Of a stretch of 54,414 nucleotides of DNA, positions 18,905 through 26,969 are shown piece by piece; position 1 is the stretch's first letter, and each line of letters starts with the position of its first letter. Origin of the DNA: Acinetobacter sp. ANC 4648. Lineage in GTDB: Bacteria > Pseudomonadota > Gammaproteobacteria > Pseudomonadales > Moraxellaceae. The DNA is taken from assembly GCF_002135345.1 (NCBI RefSeq), contig NZ_NEGI01000010.1, forward strand, positions 1 to 54,414, read 5' to 3'. The position numbers and the translations under genes were made by a program. The notes beneath the pieces were generated by a model. That model saw only the letters and a program-made list of their open reading frames with translations, made no database searches and was not told the DNA's origin.

Positions 18905-19810
18905 TTAGAATTTAAATCTCAGCCCAACACCATAGTTCCAACCTTTTTCAGAAGAGGATATATCCTGCCAAGCTGTTTGCTGATTACCTTTAGCATAAGC
19001 ATAAGCTACATCAATATATGGCATTACTTTCTTATTGATTTCATACCGAGTTTCTAGCCCCACGGTAGCACTGCTTAGACCAGTTTTTTGTGCATACTTA
19101 GAATCATCACTAAATACAACATCAAGCTCAAGATAAGGCTTTACAATCAATTTTTGAGTTAATAAAAGATCTCGCTCTGTTTCCAGACTGAATCCTGAAA
19201 AATTGTCTTCACCTGCATACAAGTAAGCATCTGTTTCAAAAAAATATGGAGCCATACCATGTAAACCAAATACTCCATCTAATTTTTCTTCAATATCTTT
19301 ACGATCCTGACCTAATTCAACTTTTTCATAACGATAACGTACACCAGCCTGAGCATCCCAAAAATCTGAAATCATACGACTGTATAAAACTTTAGCATCA
19401 AATTTCATATCCTCAGATTCATGTTTATCTGCATGCAATTTAATAAAAATTTTATTTTCATCTGTCCCAATGCGGGTTTCCAATTTAGATTTTAAAGCGC
19501 CGCTACCATCTTCATTGACTAACCATTTATTATCTACAGTGGTTACTGCATAAATTTGCGCACCATGTTCTTTACGGTGATCGTGACCTTGGTGTGATGA
19601 TTCAGCATCATAGTCTCGCGATGTTGTCACCATTTCATGCATTGAATGATCAGTCTTGTCCGTTACCACTGAATTATTTGAACTTACATTCGTAGCGGAC
19701 GCTGAATCTGAGATCCCCATCTGATGCCCTTCGTGTGCAATGGCTAAACCACTGCTCATCGCAATCGAAATGGTCAGAACTGATTTTGAAAAAAGATTAA
19801 TGATGCGCAT
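18905..19810 (-). CDS. copB: Copper resistance outer-membrane protein CopB
   Basis: 301 aa. A signal peptide (MRIINLFSKSVLTISIAMSS, cut after AIA) is followed by a His/Met-rich segment of about 75 residues (HEGHQM, DHSMHEM, HQGHDHRKEHG) and a C-terminal beta-barrel of the CopB/PcoB family (TVDNKWLVNEDGSGALKSKL, YSRMISDFWDAQAGVRYRYE, last residues GVGLRFKF with terminal Phe as for outer-membrane insertion). It likely binds or sequesters copper at the outer membrane. Its start overlaps the copA end by 14 bases, implying translational coupling. Confidence 0.9.
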   Translation of the reverse strand: MRIINLFSKSVLTISIAMSSGLAIAHEGHQMGISDSASATNVSSNNSVVTDKTDHSMHEMVTTSRDYDAESSHQGHDHRKEHGAQIYAVTTVDNKWLVNEDGSGALKSKLETRIGTDENKIFIKLHADKHESEDMKFDAKVLYSRMISDFWDAQAGVRYRYEKVELGQDRKDIEEKLDGVFGLHGMAPYFFETDAYLYAGEDNFSGFSLETERDLLLTQKLIVKPYLELDVVFSDDSKYAQKTGLSSATVGLETRYEINKKVMPYIDVAYAYAKGNQQTAWQDISSSEKGWNYGVGLRFKF

Positions 19811-21608
19811 GTGAATCTCCCTTCATTTCAGTTGATGGTACTGTCTTTGATTCCACATTTTGATTCAGTTGCAGTGCTTTAATTTTCTGAGTAGAAACCG
19901 CTCCATCTGTCACATTAGCAACAATCAACTTATTCATCATTCCTGCACTCATATGATATAAAAGATGACAATGAATCGCCCACTCTCCCAATTCATCAGC
20001 AGTCAGCAATGTAGTCACCGTTTTACCTGGCGGTACAATTACAGTATGTTTGTTGGGCATATCTGCAGATGCTTGACCATTTTCAAGTTGCATAAACATG
20101 CCATGTAAATGCATCGGATGCGCCATCATACTGTCATTAATAAATTTCACTCGGATTCGTTCACCATATTTGACTTTTAAAGGTTCAGCATCACTGAATT
20201 TTTTACCATTAATTGTCCATATATAGCGTTCCATCGTCCCACCCAAACGAATCACTAATTCACTTTCCGCTTCACGGGTATCCGTTTGTGGTGTCAATGC
20301 TTTCAAATCACTATATTGTAATGCCTTATCACCTTTCGGTGTTGAAGCATTGGCCCATCCGTATACCACAGTATTGTTTTGCTTTGTCGACGTGGGTTGA
20401 GTATTTTCATGTTGTGAATGATCCATTGCTTGTAGCTCTGCATGGTTCATCTTTGAGTGATCCATGTCTTGCATAGATTCTTTACTCATCGAGCTATGAT
20501 CCATTTTAGAGTGATCCATACTCGTACTTCCATGCCCCATATCATCCATCGTTAATAATGAACGCGGACGTGGTTGTGGCATATGAATACCATGTCCCAT
20601 TGGAGTATTTTCATTATGCAAGGTTGCAATTGCGAAGCCTGAACGATCAATAGATTCTGCTTCAATTTGATAATGCCCTATTTGTGGCTCGACAATCACA
20701 TCATAAGTTTCTGCTGTTCCAATTCGAAACTCATCTACTGGTACAGGTTTTACAGGCTGCCCATCCGCTGCTACGACCGTCATTTTTAAGTTTGGAATAC
20801 GTACATCAAAAAATGACATCGCCGAAGCATTGATAAAGCGTAGTCTTACTTTTTCATTGGGCTTAAACATGCCTGTCCAATTTTGTGTAGGTGTTTTTCC
20901 ATTCACTAAAAAGGTATAACCAGTTACATCAGACAAATCAGTTTTTAACATCCGCATCTGATTCCACATTTTACGGTCAGACCATGTTGCTTTAACGCCA
21001 TCACGTTGTGCTTGCTTCCAGATGTCACCTAGCGTTTCACGCTGATCTTGATAGTATTCTGCTGATATTTTTAGATTTTTTTGAATTTTATCACTGGTTT
21101 GATCATGAAAATCTGACAACATCACCACATAATCACGATCGGCCTTTTCATGGGCTGCCAATGGCTTTTTATCTTTCGGATAAATGACTAAAGAGCCATA
21201 TAATCCGTCCTGCTCTTGTCCTTTAGAATGCGCATGATACCAATAGGTTCCACTTTGGCGAACTTTGAATTTATAGACAAAATCACCATTCGGCTTAATT
21301 CCGTTAAAACCATTAAAACCGGGCACACCATCCATTAGGCCAGGCAGTAATAAACCGTGCCAATGAATAGAAGAATCTTGATTTTTTAAATGATTATGTA
21401 CATGAATAACCGCATCATCACCCTCTTCAAACTCTAAAAGTGGTGCAGGAAATTGGCCATTTACAGTAATGCGTTTGACCGGCTTACCTGTAATATTGAC
21501 CGTACCTTCGGCAATATTGAGATGATATTCTTTAACTTCTGCAAATACCCATGTAGATGCAGAGAGACACAGTCCTAAAAGCAGGGTTTGCTTGATATGA
21601 ATAGACAT
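19797..21608 (-). CDS. copA: Copper-resistance multicopper oxidase CopA
   Basis: 603 aa periplasmic oxidase that converts Cu(I) to less toxic Cu(II). Copper ligands are visible: SSIHWHGLLLP and YWYHAHSKGQ in the N-terminal cupredoxin domain, and HPMHLHGMF and the type-1/trinuclear motif HCHLLYHMSAGMM at the C-terminus. Between domains 2 and 3 is a Met/His-rich insert with repeated DHSKM-type units (residues about 360-410), thought to bind Cu(I). The signal peptide MSIHIKQTLLLGLCLSASTW lacks a twin-arginine motif, whereas many CopA proteins are Tat substrates, so export may be by Sec. Second gene of the copper operon. Confidence 0.93.
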   Translation of the reverse strand: MSIHIKQTLLLGLCLSASTWVFAEVKEYHLNIAEGTVNITGKPVKRITVNGQFPAPLLEFEEGDDAVIHVHNHLKNQDSSIHWHGLLLPGLMDGVPGFNGFNGIKPNGDFVYKFKVRQSGTYWYHAHSKGQEQDGLYGSLVIYPKDKKPLAAHEKADRDYVVMLSDFHDQTSDKIQKNLKISAEYYQDQRETLGDIWKQAQRDGVKATWSDRKMWNQMRMLKTDLSDVTGYTFLVNGKTPTQNWTGMFKPNEKVRLRFINASAMSFFDVRIPNLKMTVVAADGQPVKPVPVDEFRIGTAETYDVIVEPQIGHYQIEAESIDRSGFAIATLHNENTPMGHGIHMPQPRPRSLLTMDDMGHGSTSMDHSKMDHSSMSKESMQDMDHSKMNHAELQAMDHSQHENTQPTSTKQNNTVVYGWANASTPKGDKALQYSDLKALTPQTDTREAESELVIRLGGTMERYIWTINGKKFSDAEPLKVKYGERIRVKFINDSMMAHPMHLHGMFMQLENGQASADMPNKHTVIVPPGKTVTTLLTADELGEWAIHCHLLYHMSAGMMNKLIVANVTDGAVSTQKIKALQLNQNVESKTVPSTEMKGDSHAHH

Positions 21609-21650
21609 AACTTAACCTTAATATTTAAAAATAAAATGAATTTTAAAAAA

Positions 21651-22193
21651 TTAGGCTAAGTTTTTAGGAGGGCGTAAAATTTCTTGCCAATGCCCAGTAA
21701 GATGCTGAGCTTGATAATCATGACGTAAAAATTGATTTTGATAAACCAGTAGAGGCTGAGTCAGCTCAACAGTCGTAGCATTCAACCATACAATCATCGC
21801 TTGACATGCCATGAGGCTACAATCTGGGCACTGTTGATGTTGTATTTGTCCTGCATCTGATACCGATATGCAAGTCGCATTCAATGCCATACTGCTTAAA
21901 TCTGCGGATACTATCTTGTTCGGAATTATCATCTGCTGACAATGACTGCTCATCTGTGCAGCTGACATATTTGACATCTCATGTTCAGTGCTTAAAGAAT
22001 TACCGCTGGATAGATCACGGTTTAAATTCTCTAGATGAACTTGCTTCATCTGCTCATGTTGAATCTGCATTACCAGATGCATACTCTTCGTTGAAGCAAC
22101 AGACACACCACTCCACCCTATGATGAAAATCATAAGACAAACAAACCACACCTGTTTGCAGAGCTGTATGAACAAAATAGAACCTATGGTCAT
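21651..22193 (-). CDS. Putative copper-responsive exported protein (CopL-like)
   Basis: 180 aa, first gene of the copper operon, 42 bases before copA. A hydrophobic N-terminal signal or anchor (residues about 10-33) is followed by a Met/His-rich part and a Cys cluster CPDCSLMAC with HQQ before it, and the protein ends GHWQEILRPPKNLA. Small Cys/His/Met proteins with an RPP-type end preceding copA are known as CopL or DUF2946-like, needed for copper-regulated copAB expression in Xanthomonas. I assign it by position and composition only. The ATG has no clear ribosome-binding site. Confidence 0.55.
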   Translation of the reverse strand: MTIGSILFIQLCKQVWFVCLMIFIIGWSGVSVASTKSMHLVMQIQHEQMKQVHLENLNRDLSSGNSLSTEHEMSNMSAAQMSSHCQQMIIPNKIVSADLSSMALNATCISVSDAGQIQHQQCPDCSLMACQAMIVWLNATTVELTQPLLVYQNQFLRHDYQAQHLTGHWQEILRPPKNLA

Positions 22194-22352
22194 ATTTATG
22201 ATGAATAATCAGAGCATAGCCAATAAATTTCGGATTAGCAAATCTGTGATTTTATATTTTAAACCAAAATTGCAAACTGATAAAATTTAAACAGCAGAAT
22301 TATTAACCATAGATGAATAATACAACACTGATTTAGCAACTATTTACGATGT

Positions 22353-22378
22353 AAAAAGAGCTCACTTGAGCCCTTTTT
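22353..22378. terminator. Bidirectional terminator-like hairpin
   Basis: AAAAAGAGCTC pairs with GAGCCCTTTTT around ACTT, with one mismatch in the stem. A flanking and T flanking tracts allow termination in both directions. It lies beyond the DnaA-box array, about 140 bases past the rpe stop, and would end rpe transcripts. Confidence 0.55.
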
Positions 22379-22437
22379 ATACATATTTTGTCTGTATTAT
22401 AAACGATTGATCTTGTTTTGATTAATCTATACTCAAC

Positions 22438-22494
22438 TTAACCACACCGTTATCAACATGGTTATCCATAGAGTTATCTCCAGACTTATCCACA
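22438..22494 (+). repeat. Five phased DnaA-box-like 9-mers, 12-nt period
   Basis: TTAACCACA (22438), TTATCAACA (22450), TTATCCATA (22462), TTATCTCCA (22474) and TTATCCACA (22486) start exactly 12 bases apart, separated by CCG, TGG, GAG and GAC. The last is the perfect DnaA box TTATCCACA; the others differ from TTATNCACA by one or two bases. All are in the same orientation. The array is 27 bases past the rpe stop, in a 327-base gap between rpe and the copper operon. Confidence 0.75.
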
Positions 22495-22520
22495 AAGCAC
22501 AAAGTTAGTCTGTGAAAAAT

Positions 22521-23207
22521 CTAAACGCTCACTGAACCGACTTTCGCAAGTTCAGAACGCATTTCATCAATTACAGCTTTATAATCAGGTTTGCCAAAAA
22601 TTGCAGAACCCGCAACAAACATATCAGCACCTGCTTCTGCAATTTCACGAATATTCGCAGGACCAACACCACCATCTACTTCCAAACGGATATCACGGCC
22701 AGATGCATCAATAATTTGACGCGCTTTTCGTAATTTATCTAAAGTTGTTGGAATAAATTTTTGACCGCCAAAACCAGGATTGACACTCATAATTAAAATT
22801 TGATCTACTCGATCCAAAACATATTCTAAATAATGTAATGGTGTTGCAGGGTTAAAAACTAGACCCGCTTTTGCACCACCATCTTTAATCAACTGCAATG
22901 AGCGGTCAATATGATGCGATGCTTCTGGATGAAACGTGATGATATCTGCACCAGCATCCAAAAAGTCACCAATCATACGATCTACAGGTGAAACCATTAA
23001 ATGCACATCAATTGGTGCTTTGATCCCATATTTTTTTAACGCCTTACAAATACCTGCACCAAAAGTTAAGTTCGGCACATAGTGGTTATCCATCACATCA
23101 AAATGGACAACATCTGCACCTGATTCAAGTACGTTATCGACTTCTTCCCCTAAGCGAGCAAAATCTGCAGATAAAATTGAAGGTGCGATTAAATAAGGCT
23201 TGGACAT
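22521..23207 (-). CDS. rpe: Ribulose-phosphate 3-epimerase
   Basis: TIM-barrel enzyme of the pentose-phosphate pathway that interconverts ribulose-5-P and xylulose-5-P. 228 aa. Seen in order: [17 protein letters not shown], the metal-binding [46 protein letters not shown] and the phosphate loop LEVDGGVG with VAGSAIFG. It is transcribed alone with a GGTTATTCC region before the start. The 3' side carries the phased DnaA-box array. Confidence 0.95.
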   Translation of the reverse strand: MSKPYLIAPSILSADFARLGEEVDNVLESGADVVHFDVMDNHYVPNLTFGAGICKALKKYGIKAPIDVHLMVSPVDRMIGDFLDAGADIITFHPEASHHIDRSLQLIKDGGAKAGLVFNPATPLHYLEYVLDRVDQILIMSVNPGFGGQKFIPTTLDKLRKARQIIDASGRDIRLEVDGGVGPANIREIAEAGADMFVAGSAIFGKPDYKAVIDEMRSELAKVGSVSV

Positions 23208-23404
23208 GGAATAACCTAGCTGTTAATTTTTTGATATGCTGATTATAGCAAACTTGGCTTGTTTCGACTTTTCAAATCTAGATTCTTTTTAACAGTCAAA
23301 AATACAGTTAAATAACGCAAAAATGCAACTGAACGTTCTATTTTAACCACACTATTCCAATCCAAATTTTGCTAAATTAGTAATTCGAACAAAGGATCAA
23401 TAAA

Positions 23405-23683
23405 ATGAAAAGTCATACTTCTATTCCCACTCTTGAAGCAAAGCGCATCGCGAAAAGACTACTCAATCATTGGAAACATAAATTTAAAGTCACCGAAACA
23501 GAAACTATCTTTAGTATTTTTATGCCTGAAACCACTATTGTCTTAACTGCTGAAACAGATAGATTAATTGTCGATTTAAACACGCAGCTTGAAGACTATA
23601 CGCACATAGAACAAGTTGTACTTGATCACCTTAATCGTATGGCACAACAAGAATTCAGCGTAGCATGGCAACATCAAACTTGA
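23405..23683 (+). CDS. DUF2218-family protein
   Basis: 92 aa. The pattern SHTSIPTLEAKRIAKRLLNHWKHKF, a middle beta region and a C-terminal ESHLxRFA-like segment (VVLDHLNRMAQQEFSVAWQ) match the DUF2218 family, small soluble proteins sometimes linked to iron or siderophore genes and otherwise uncharacterised. An AAAGGATCAATAAA ribosome-binding region precedes the ATG. It is convergent with the M48 peptidase gene, stops 15 bases apart. Confidence 0.75.
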   Translation: MKSHTSIPTLEAKRIAKRLLNHWKHKFKVTETETIFSIFMPETTIVLTAETDRLIVDLNTQLEDYTHIEQVVLDHLNRMAQQEFSVAWQHQT

Positions 23684-23698
23684 TTAACTATGAGTCAT

Positions 23699-24784
23699 TT
23701 ATTGAGCAGGCTGTCGATGCGTTACAAATGGATGTTGAGTTTCGAAAGCACGCACCATTTTGATTCGTTCTTCAGTCGCGGGATGCGAAGATAAAATAGT
23801 TAGGGTCTCTGAGTCTTTGTTTTTCGACTCTTGCTGATGTTCTTTATGCATCTCAGCCGTTCCATCATTTAAACGTTGTAAAAAATTGGCAAAATGGGAA
23901 ACTTCAATCTTTTGTTGCTGCATCAACTCTAATGCATATAGATCGGCATCTTGCTCAAACTGACGAGAATAACTCGCACCTAGTAGTGCCACTGGAATCG
24001 TAGTCAATACATCGGAACTATCGCCTGTGATCGCAATATAGAGCACACTAAACCCTAAATTAGACAAGCCCTGCTGCAAACTATGTCGTTGGATTAAATG
24101 GCCTTGTTCATGTGCCAATACAGCTAAAATTTCTTGATCGCTATGTGCCAGCTCAACCAATTCATCGGTCACGATAATCGTATTATTGGGCAAGGCCAAG
24201 GCATTAGCACCTAGCCTTTGACCATTACGGAAAATAAGGTTTGCTGGATGCCCTTGTGCAATTTTATTCAAATATTGAGTTTTAATTTGTTGTCGCTGAC
24301 CTGCAGCAAGTTGTGTTGGTTTAGTCCAATCCATCACATAGACTTCGGCTTGGTCACCCAATTGATGCAAGGTATTTTCTGGTAATTGAAACGCGACTAT
24401 TTTAGCTGCCCAAGGAATTCCCCATTTCAACACAGAGAATCCCAATGCAATTATAAAGATCACACTAAAAACAATTAATGCTGGCGTTCTTTCTAATACT
24501 CCTATTTTTTGCTGAAAATTTTTATGTTTGAGTGGTAACCATTCTGGAATTTCATTGCTCAATAATTCAATTCGAGCATCATTATCCAATTCAATCACTG
24601 GATGTTTCTTACCCAACGCTCCAATCAGCGTCATATGCTCTATTTTAAACAGTTGGCTTTGTCTACCGTTGTTTACAAGATCATGATATCTGACTATCAC
24701 TGAATACTGATCTACAGCCATTAATTCAGCTTGATATGCTTTCGACAGCACCCCATCATAAAAGATCACGGAAACAGATTGCAT
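23699..24784 (-). CDS. M48-family membrane metallopeptidase
   Basis: 361 aa. Residues 1-90 form a cytoplasmic domain, one transmembrane helix lies at about 102-122, and the zinc peptidase domain follows with HEQGH at 225-229 (VLAHEQGHLIQRHS) and the third ligand Glu in FEQDADLYALELM near 271. Members act in envelope protein quality control, like HtpX, BepA or LoiP. It starts 19 bases after the DUF898 gene, a pairing (YjgN-like plus M48) that recurs in proteobacteria and suggests joint work. Substrate unknown. Confidence 0.85.
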   Translation of the reverse strand: MQSVSVIFYDGVLSKAYQAELMAVDQYSVIVRYHDLVNNGRQSQLFKIEHMTLIGALGKKHPVIELDNDARIELLSNEIPEWLPLKHKNFQQKIGVLERTPALIVFSVIFIIALGFSVLKWGIPWAAKIVAFQLPENTLHQLGDQAEVYVMDWTKPTQLAAGQRQQIKTQYLNKIAQGHPANLIFRNGQRLGANALALPNNTIIVTDELVELAHSDQEILAVLAHEQGHLIQRHSLQQGLSNLGFSVLYIAITGDSSDVLTTIPVALLGASYSRQFEQDADLYALELMQQQKIEVSHFANFLQRLNDGTAEMHKEHQQESKNKDSETLTILSSHPATEERIKMVRAFETQHPFVTHRQPAQ

Positions 24785-24803
24785 ATAACTCTATCTCCCT
24801 TAT

Positions 24804-25910
24804 TTATAATGAAATATCTAAATCAAAAATATCACTAATTTCGTCAGCAATCGCGTTATGGTCTGTTTGCAATAGATTCGTCATTTGATCTGGATCATCG
24901 TATAAATGTAAACTTAATGATTCAACCTGATATTTATATAAACGAATTGCAGCCCAAGCTGACATTAAACCTATGCTTAAAATTTTTACGATCCAATTGC
25001 TTGCGACAATCCAAGCATAATGCCATTGGTTACAATCAGTTTTAAATTGACTCTTGCTCAGCGTAGTATTGTTCCAGGTTATAATAAAAATTCGGGCTTG
25101 TATCAGTGGTCTAACAAAAAATAAAATACCGATATAAATTCCTAAAAATATCCATATACCTGATTGAGTTAAATTAATATTATAAGAAATATTCATACCT
25201 AGAATGATGAGAACGAATAATATAAGAATTCCGATCAATATAAATATGGGAATATATACGGCAGACATATAAGCTGACCATGAATTGTTTAATTTAAATT
25301 TTAATTGTCCTGCATAAAGATGATTCAATAAATAACGCTTGTATAGCCAGATCACTACAGGGGTAAATAAGCCCAATGTAAAAACTATAATGAATAAGGC
25401 AAGGAAAAACTGCTTATAAGCTTCTTTATTTGTACCGTTAAAATAAAAGCGACTATTGGCATATTTACTATTACGCGAAGTAAAACGAATGGTTGACCTT
25501 AATAACCAAGGCAGTACCGAATAAATAAACAGACCACCAAATACAGCGATGGTCATTTCTATATATCCAGCAAGAGCAAATGAAGCCCAAATACTCAGCG
25601 CAATTAAACGACCCATTAAAATCTTTGTGGGTAATCCAGTAAAATCAAAAAAACGTTGGAAAAATTCGGTATGGCTATAAAAATATCTGAGTCGTCTTAC
25701 TTTCGCCCATGGTGCATACAAACTTAAAGTTGCAATTGTCAGCAGAATATTCACCATCCAAATGCCAAAATATTCCATGGCTTCACCATGAAATTTGAAT
25801 CGGTATACTTTACCTAAATCTGGGCTTTGTTGCGGAAGCTTTGTAAATCTAGATGACGTAATATCAAGATGCTGTGGTTCTGAAAAAATCTGCACATGTT
25901 GTTGTTGCAT
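24804..25910 (-). CDS. DUF898 (YjgN-like) inner-membrane protein
   Basis: 368 aa with about eight hydrophobic segments. The DUF898 signature is clear: YRFKFHGEAMEYFGIWMVN, LSLYAPWAKVRRLRYFYSHT, then two further repeats of the same unit (NSRFYFNGTNKEAYKQFF with LYKRYLLNHL; ISIGLMSAWAAIRLYKYQVE). Function unknown. First gene of a two-gene unit with the M48 peptidase. The 209-base gap upstream (25911-26119) shows nothing recognisable. Confidence 0.85.
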   Translation of the reverse strand: MQQQHVQIFSEPQHLDITSSRFTKLPQQSPDLGKVYRFKFHGEAMEYFGIWMVNILLTIATLSLYAPWAKVRRLRYFYSHTEFFQRFFDFTGLPTKILMGRLIALSIWASFALAGYIEMTIAVFGGLFIYSVLPWLLRSTIRFTSRNSKYANSRFYFNGTNKEAYKQFFLALFIIVFTLGLFTPVVIWLYKRYLLNHLYAGQLKFKLNNSWSAYMSAVYIPIFILIGILILFVLIILGMNISYNINLTQSGIWIFLGIYIGILFFVRPLIQARIFIITWNNTTLSKSQFKTDCNQWHYAWIVASNWIVKILSIGLMSAWAAIRLYKYQVESLSLHLYDDPDQMTNLLQTDHNAIADEISDIFDLDISL

Positions 25911-26119
25911 TATTTTCTCTTATTTTTTAGGTTTTAAGAATAAATAGATTGAGCATAAATATTTTATATTTTTAGTTTATATCGTTTTAGATGAATAATA
26001 AATAGTCAAAAAATCAAACCACTGTGCTAAACATCTCTTCTGCCTTTCTTTATTTCCTATACCAACAAACTGTATAAAAAACGAATGTTATATCAGATAT
26101 CTAGCACCAGTTGAAGCCA

Positions 26120-26956
26120 TCACTTTTGTAGTTGTAAGGCATGAAATTGTAGATGATCATCCATGAAGCTTTGAATGAAATAATAACCGTGATCATAACC
26201 AGCATGTAATCTTAACGTCAGCTTTTGTCCAACTTTATTACAGGCTTGCTGATATTTTTCAGGCTGTAGCTGACTATAAAATTGATCATTCAGTCCTTGA
26301 TCAATCAAAACTTCAGCAAATTTTTGCCCCAATGTTAAAACTAACTGAGTCGCATCATGCTTTGCCCATTCAGCCTGATCACTGCCTAAATAGTTTGAAA
26401 ATGCTTTATGCCCCCAAGGACAATCACTAGGTGCACAAATAGGTGCAAAAGCAGAAACTGATTTAAATTTTTCAGGATATTTCCATGCCAATGTTAAAGC
26501 ACCATGCCCTCCCATTGAATGCCCGAAAATTCCAAGTGCATTTTGTAAGATAGGAAATTCTTGTACAATGAGCGGATAAAGCTCATCAACAATATAACTT
26601 TCCATTTGATAATGCTCAGCCCACGGCTGTTGAGTGGCATTTAAATAAAAGCCAGCTCCTTGCCCCAAATCCCAAGACTCGGCTTGTGCAACATTATCTC
26701 CACGTGGAGATGTATCTGGTGCAATTAAAATTAGCCCCAATTGGGCTGCCAATCGTTGTGCATGCGCCTTAATAACAAAGGTCTCTTCAGTACAGGTTAA
26801 ACCAGCCAAGTAAAATACTGCGGCACATTTGTGCCCTTGCAATGCTTGAGGTGGTAAATATACAGCCACCTTTGTCGTACCATTCAGCGCATGAGATGCA
26901 ATTTGATAAATACGTTGCTCGCCATCAAAACAGCGATTGGTTTGAATAAGCTCCAT
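26120..26956 (-). CDS. fghA: S-formylglutathione hydrolase
   Basis: 278 aa alpha/beta hydrolase that splits S-formylglutathione to formate and glutathione in formaldehyde detoxification. The nucleophile elbow is GHSMGGHGAL, the oxyanion-hole region FYLAGLTCTEETFV, and the histidine is in HAGYDHGYYFIQSF. The frame is open nine codons further, but MELIQTNRCFDG at 26954-26956 follows an AGGGAA ribosome-binding site. The usual partner, glutathione-dependent formaldehyde dehydrogenase, is not next to it. It starts 14 bases after the C13 peptidase gene, so they may be one transcript. Confidence 0.88.
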   Translation of the reverse strand: MELIQTNRCFDGEQRIYQIASHALNGTTKVAVYLPPQALQGHKCAAVFYLAGLTCTEETFVIKAHAQRLAAQLGLILIAPDTSPRGDNVAQAESWDLGQGAGFYLNATQQPWAEHYQMESYIVDELYPLIVQEFPILQNALGIFGHSMGGHGALTLAWKYPEKFKSVSAFAPICAPSDCPWGHKAFSNYLGSDQAEWAKHDATQLVLTLGQKFAEVLIDQGLNDQFYSQLQPEKYQQACNKVGQKLTLRLHAGYDHGYYFIQSFMDDHLQFHALQLQK

Positions 26957-26969
26957 CACATTTCCCTTT

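Noticed and set aside
22438..22494. Short-period repeat as a CRISPR or coding repeat
   Set aside because: The 12-base period and 3-base spacers exclude CRISPR. On the minus strand the same bases can be read as a VDKS/GDNS-like repeat, but that frame is under 30 codons and has no start signal, so DnaA boxes explain it better.
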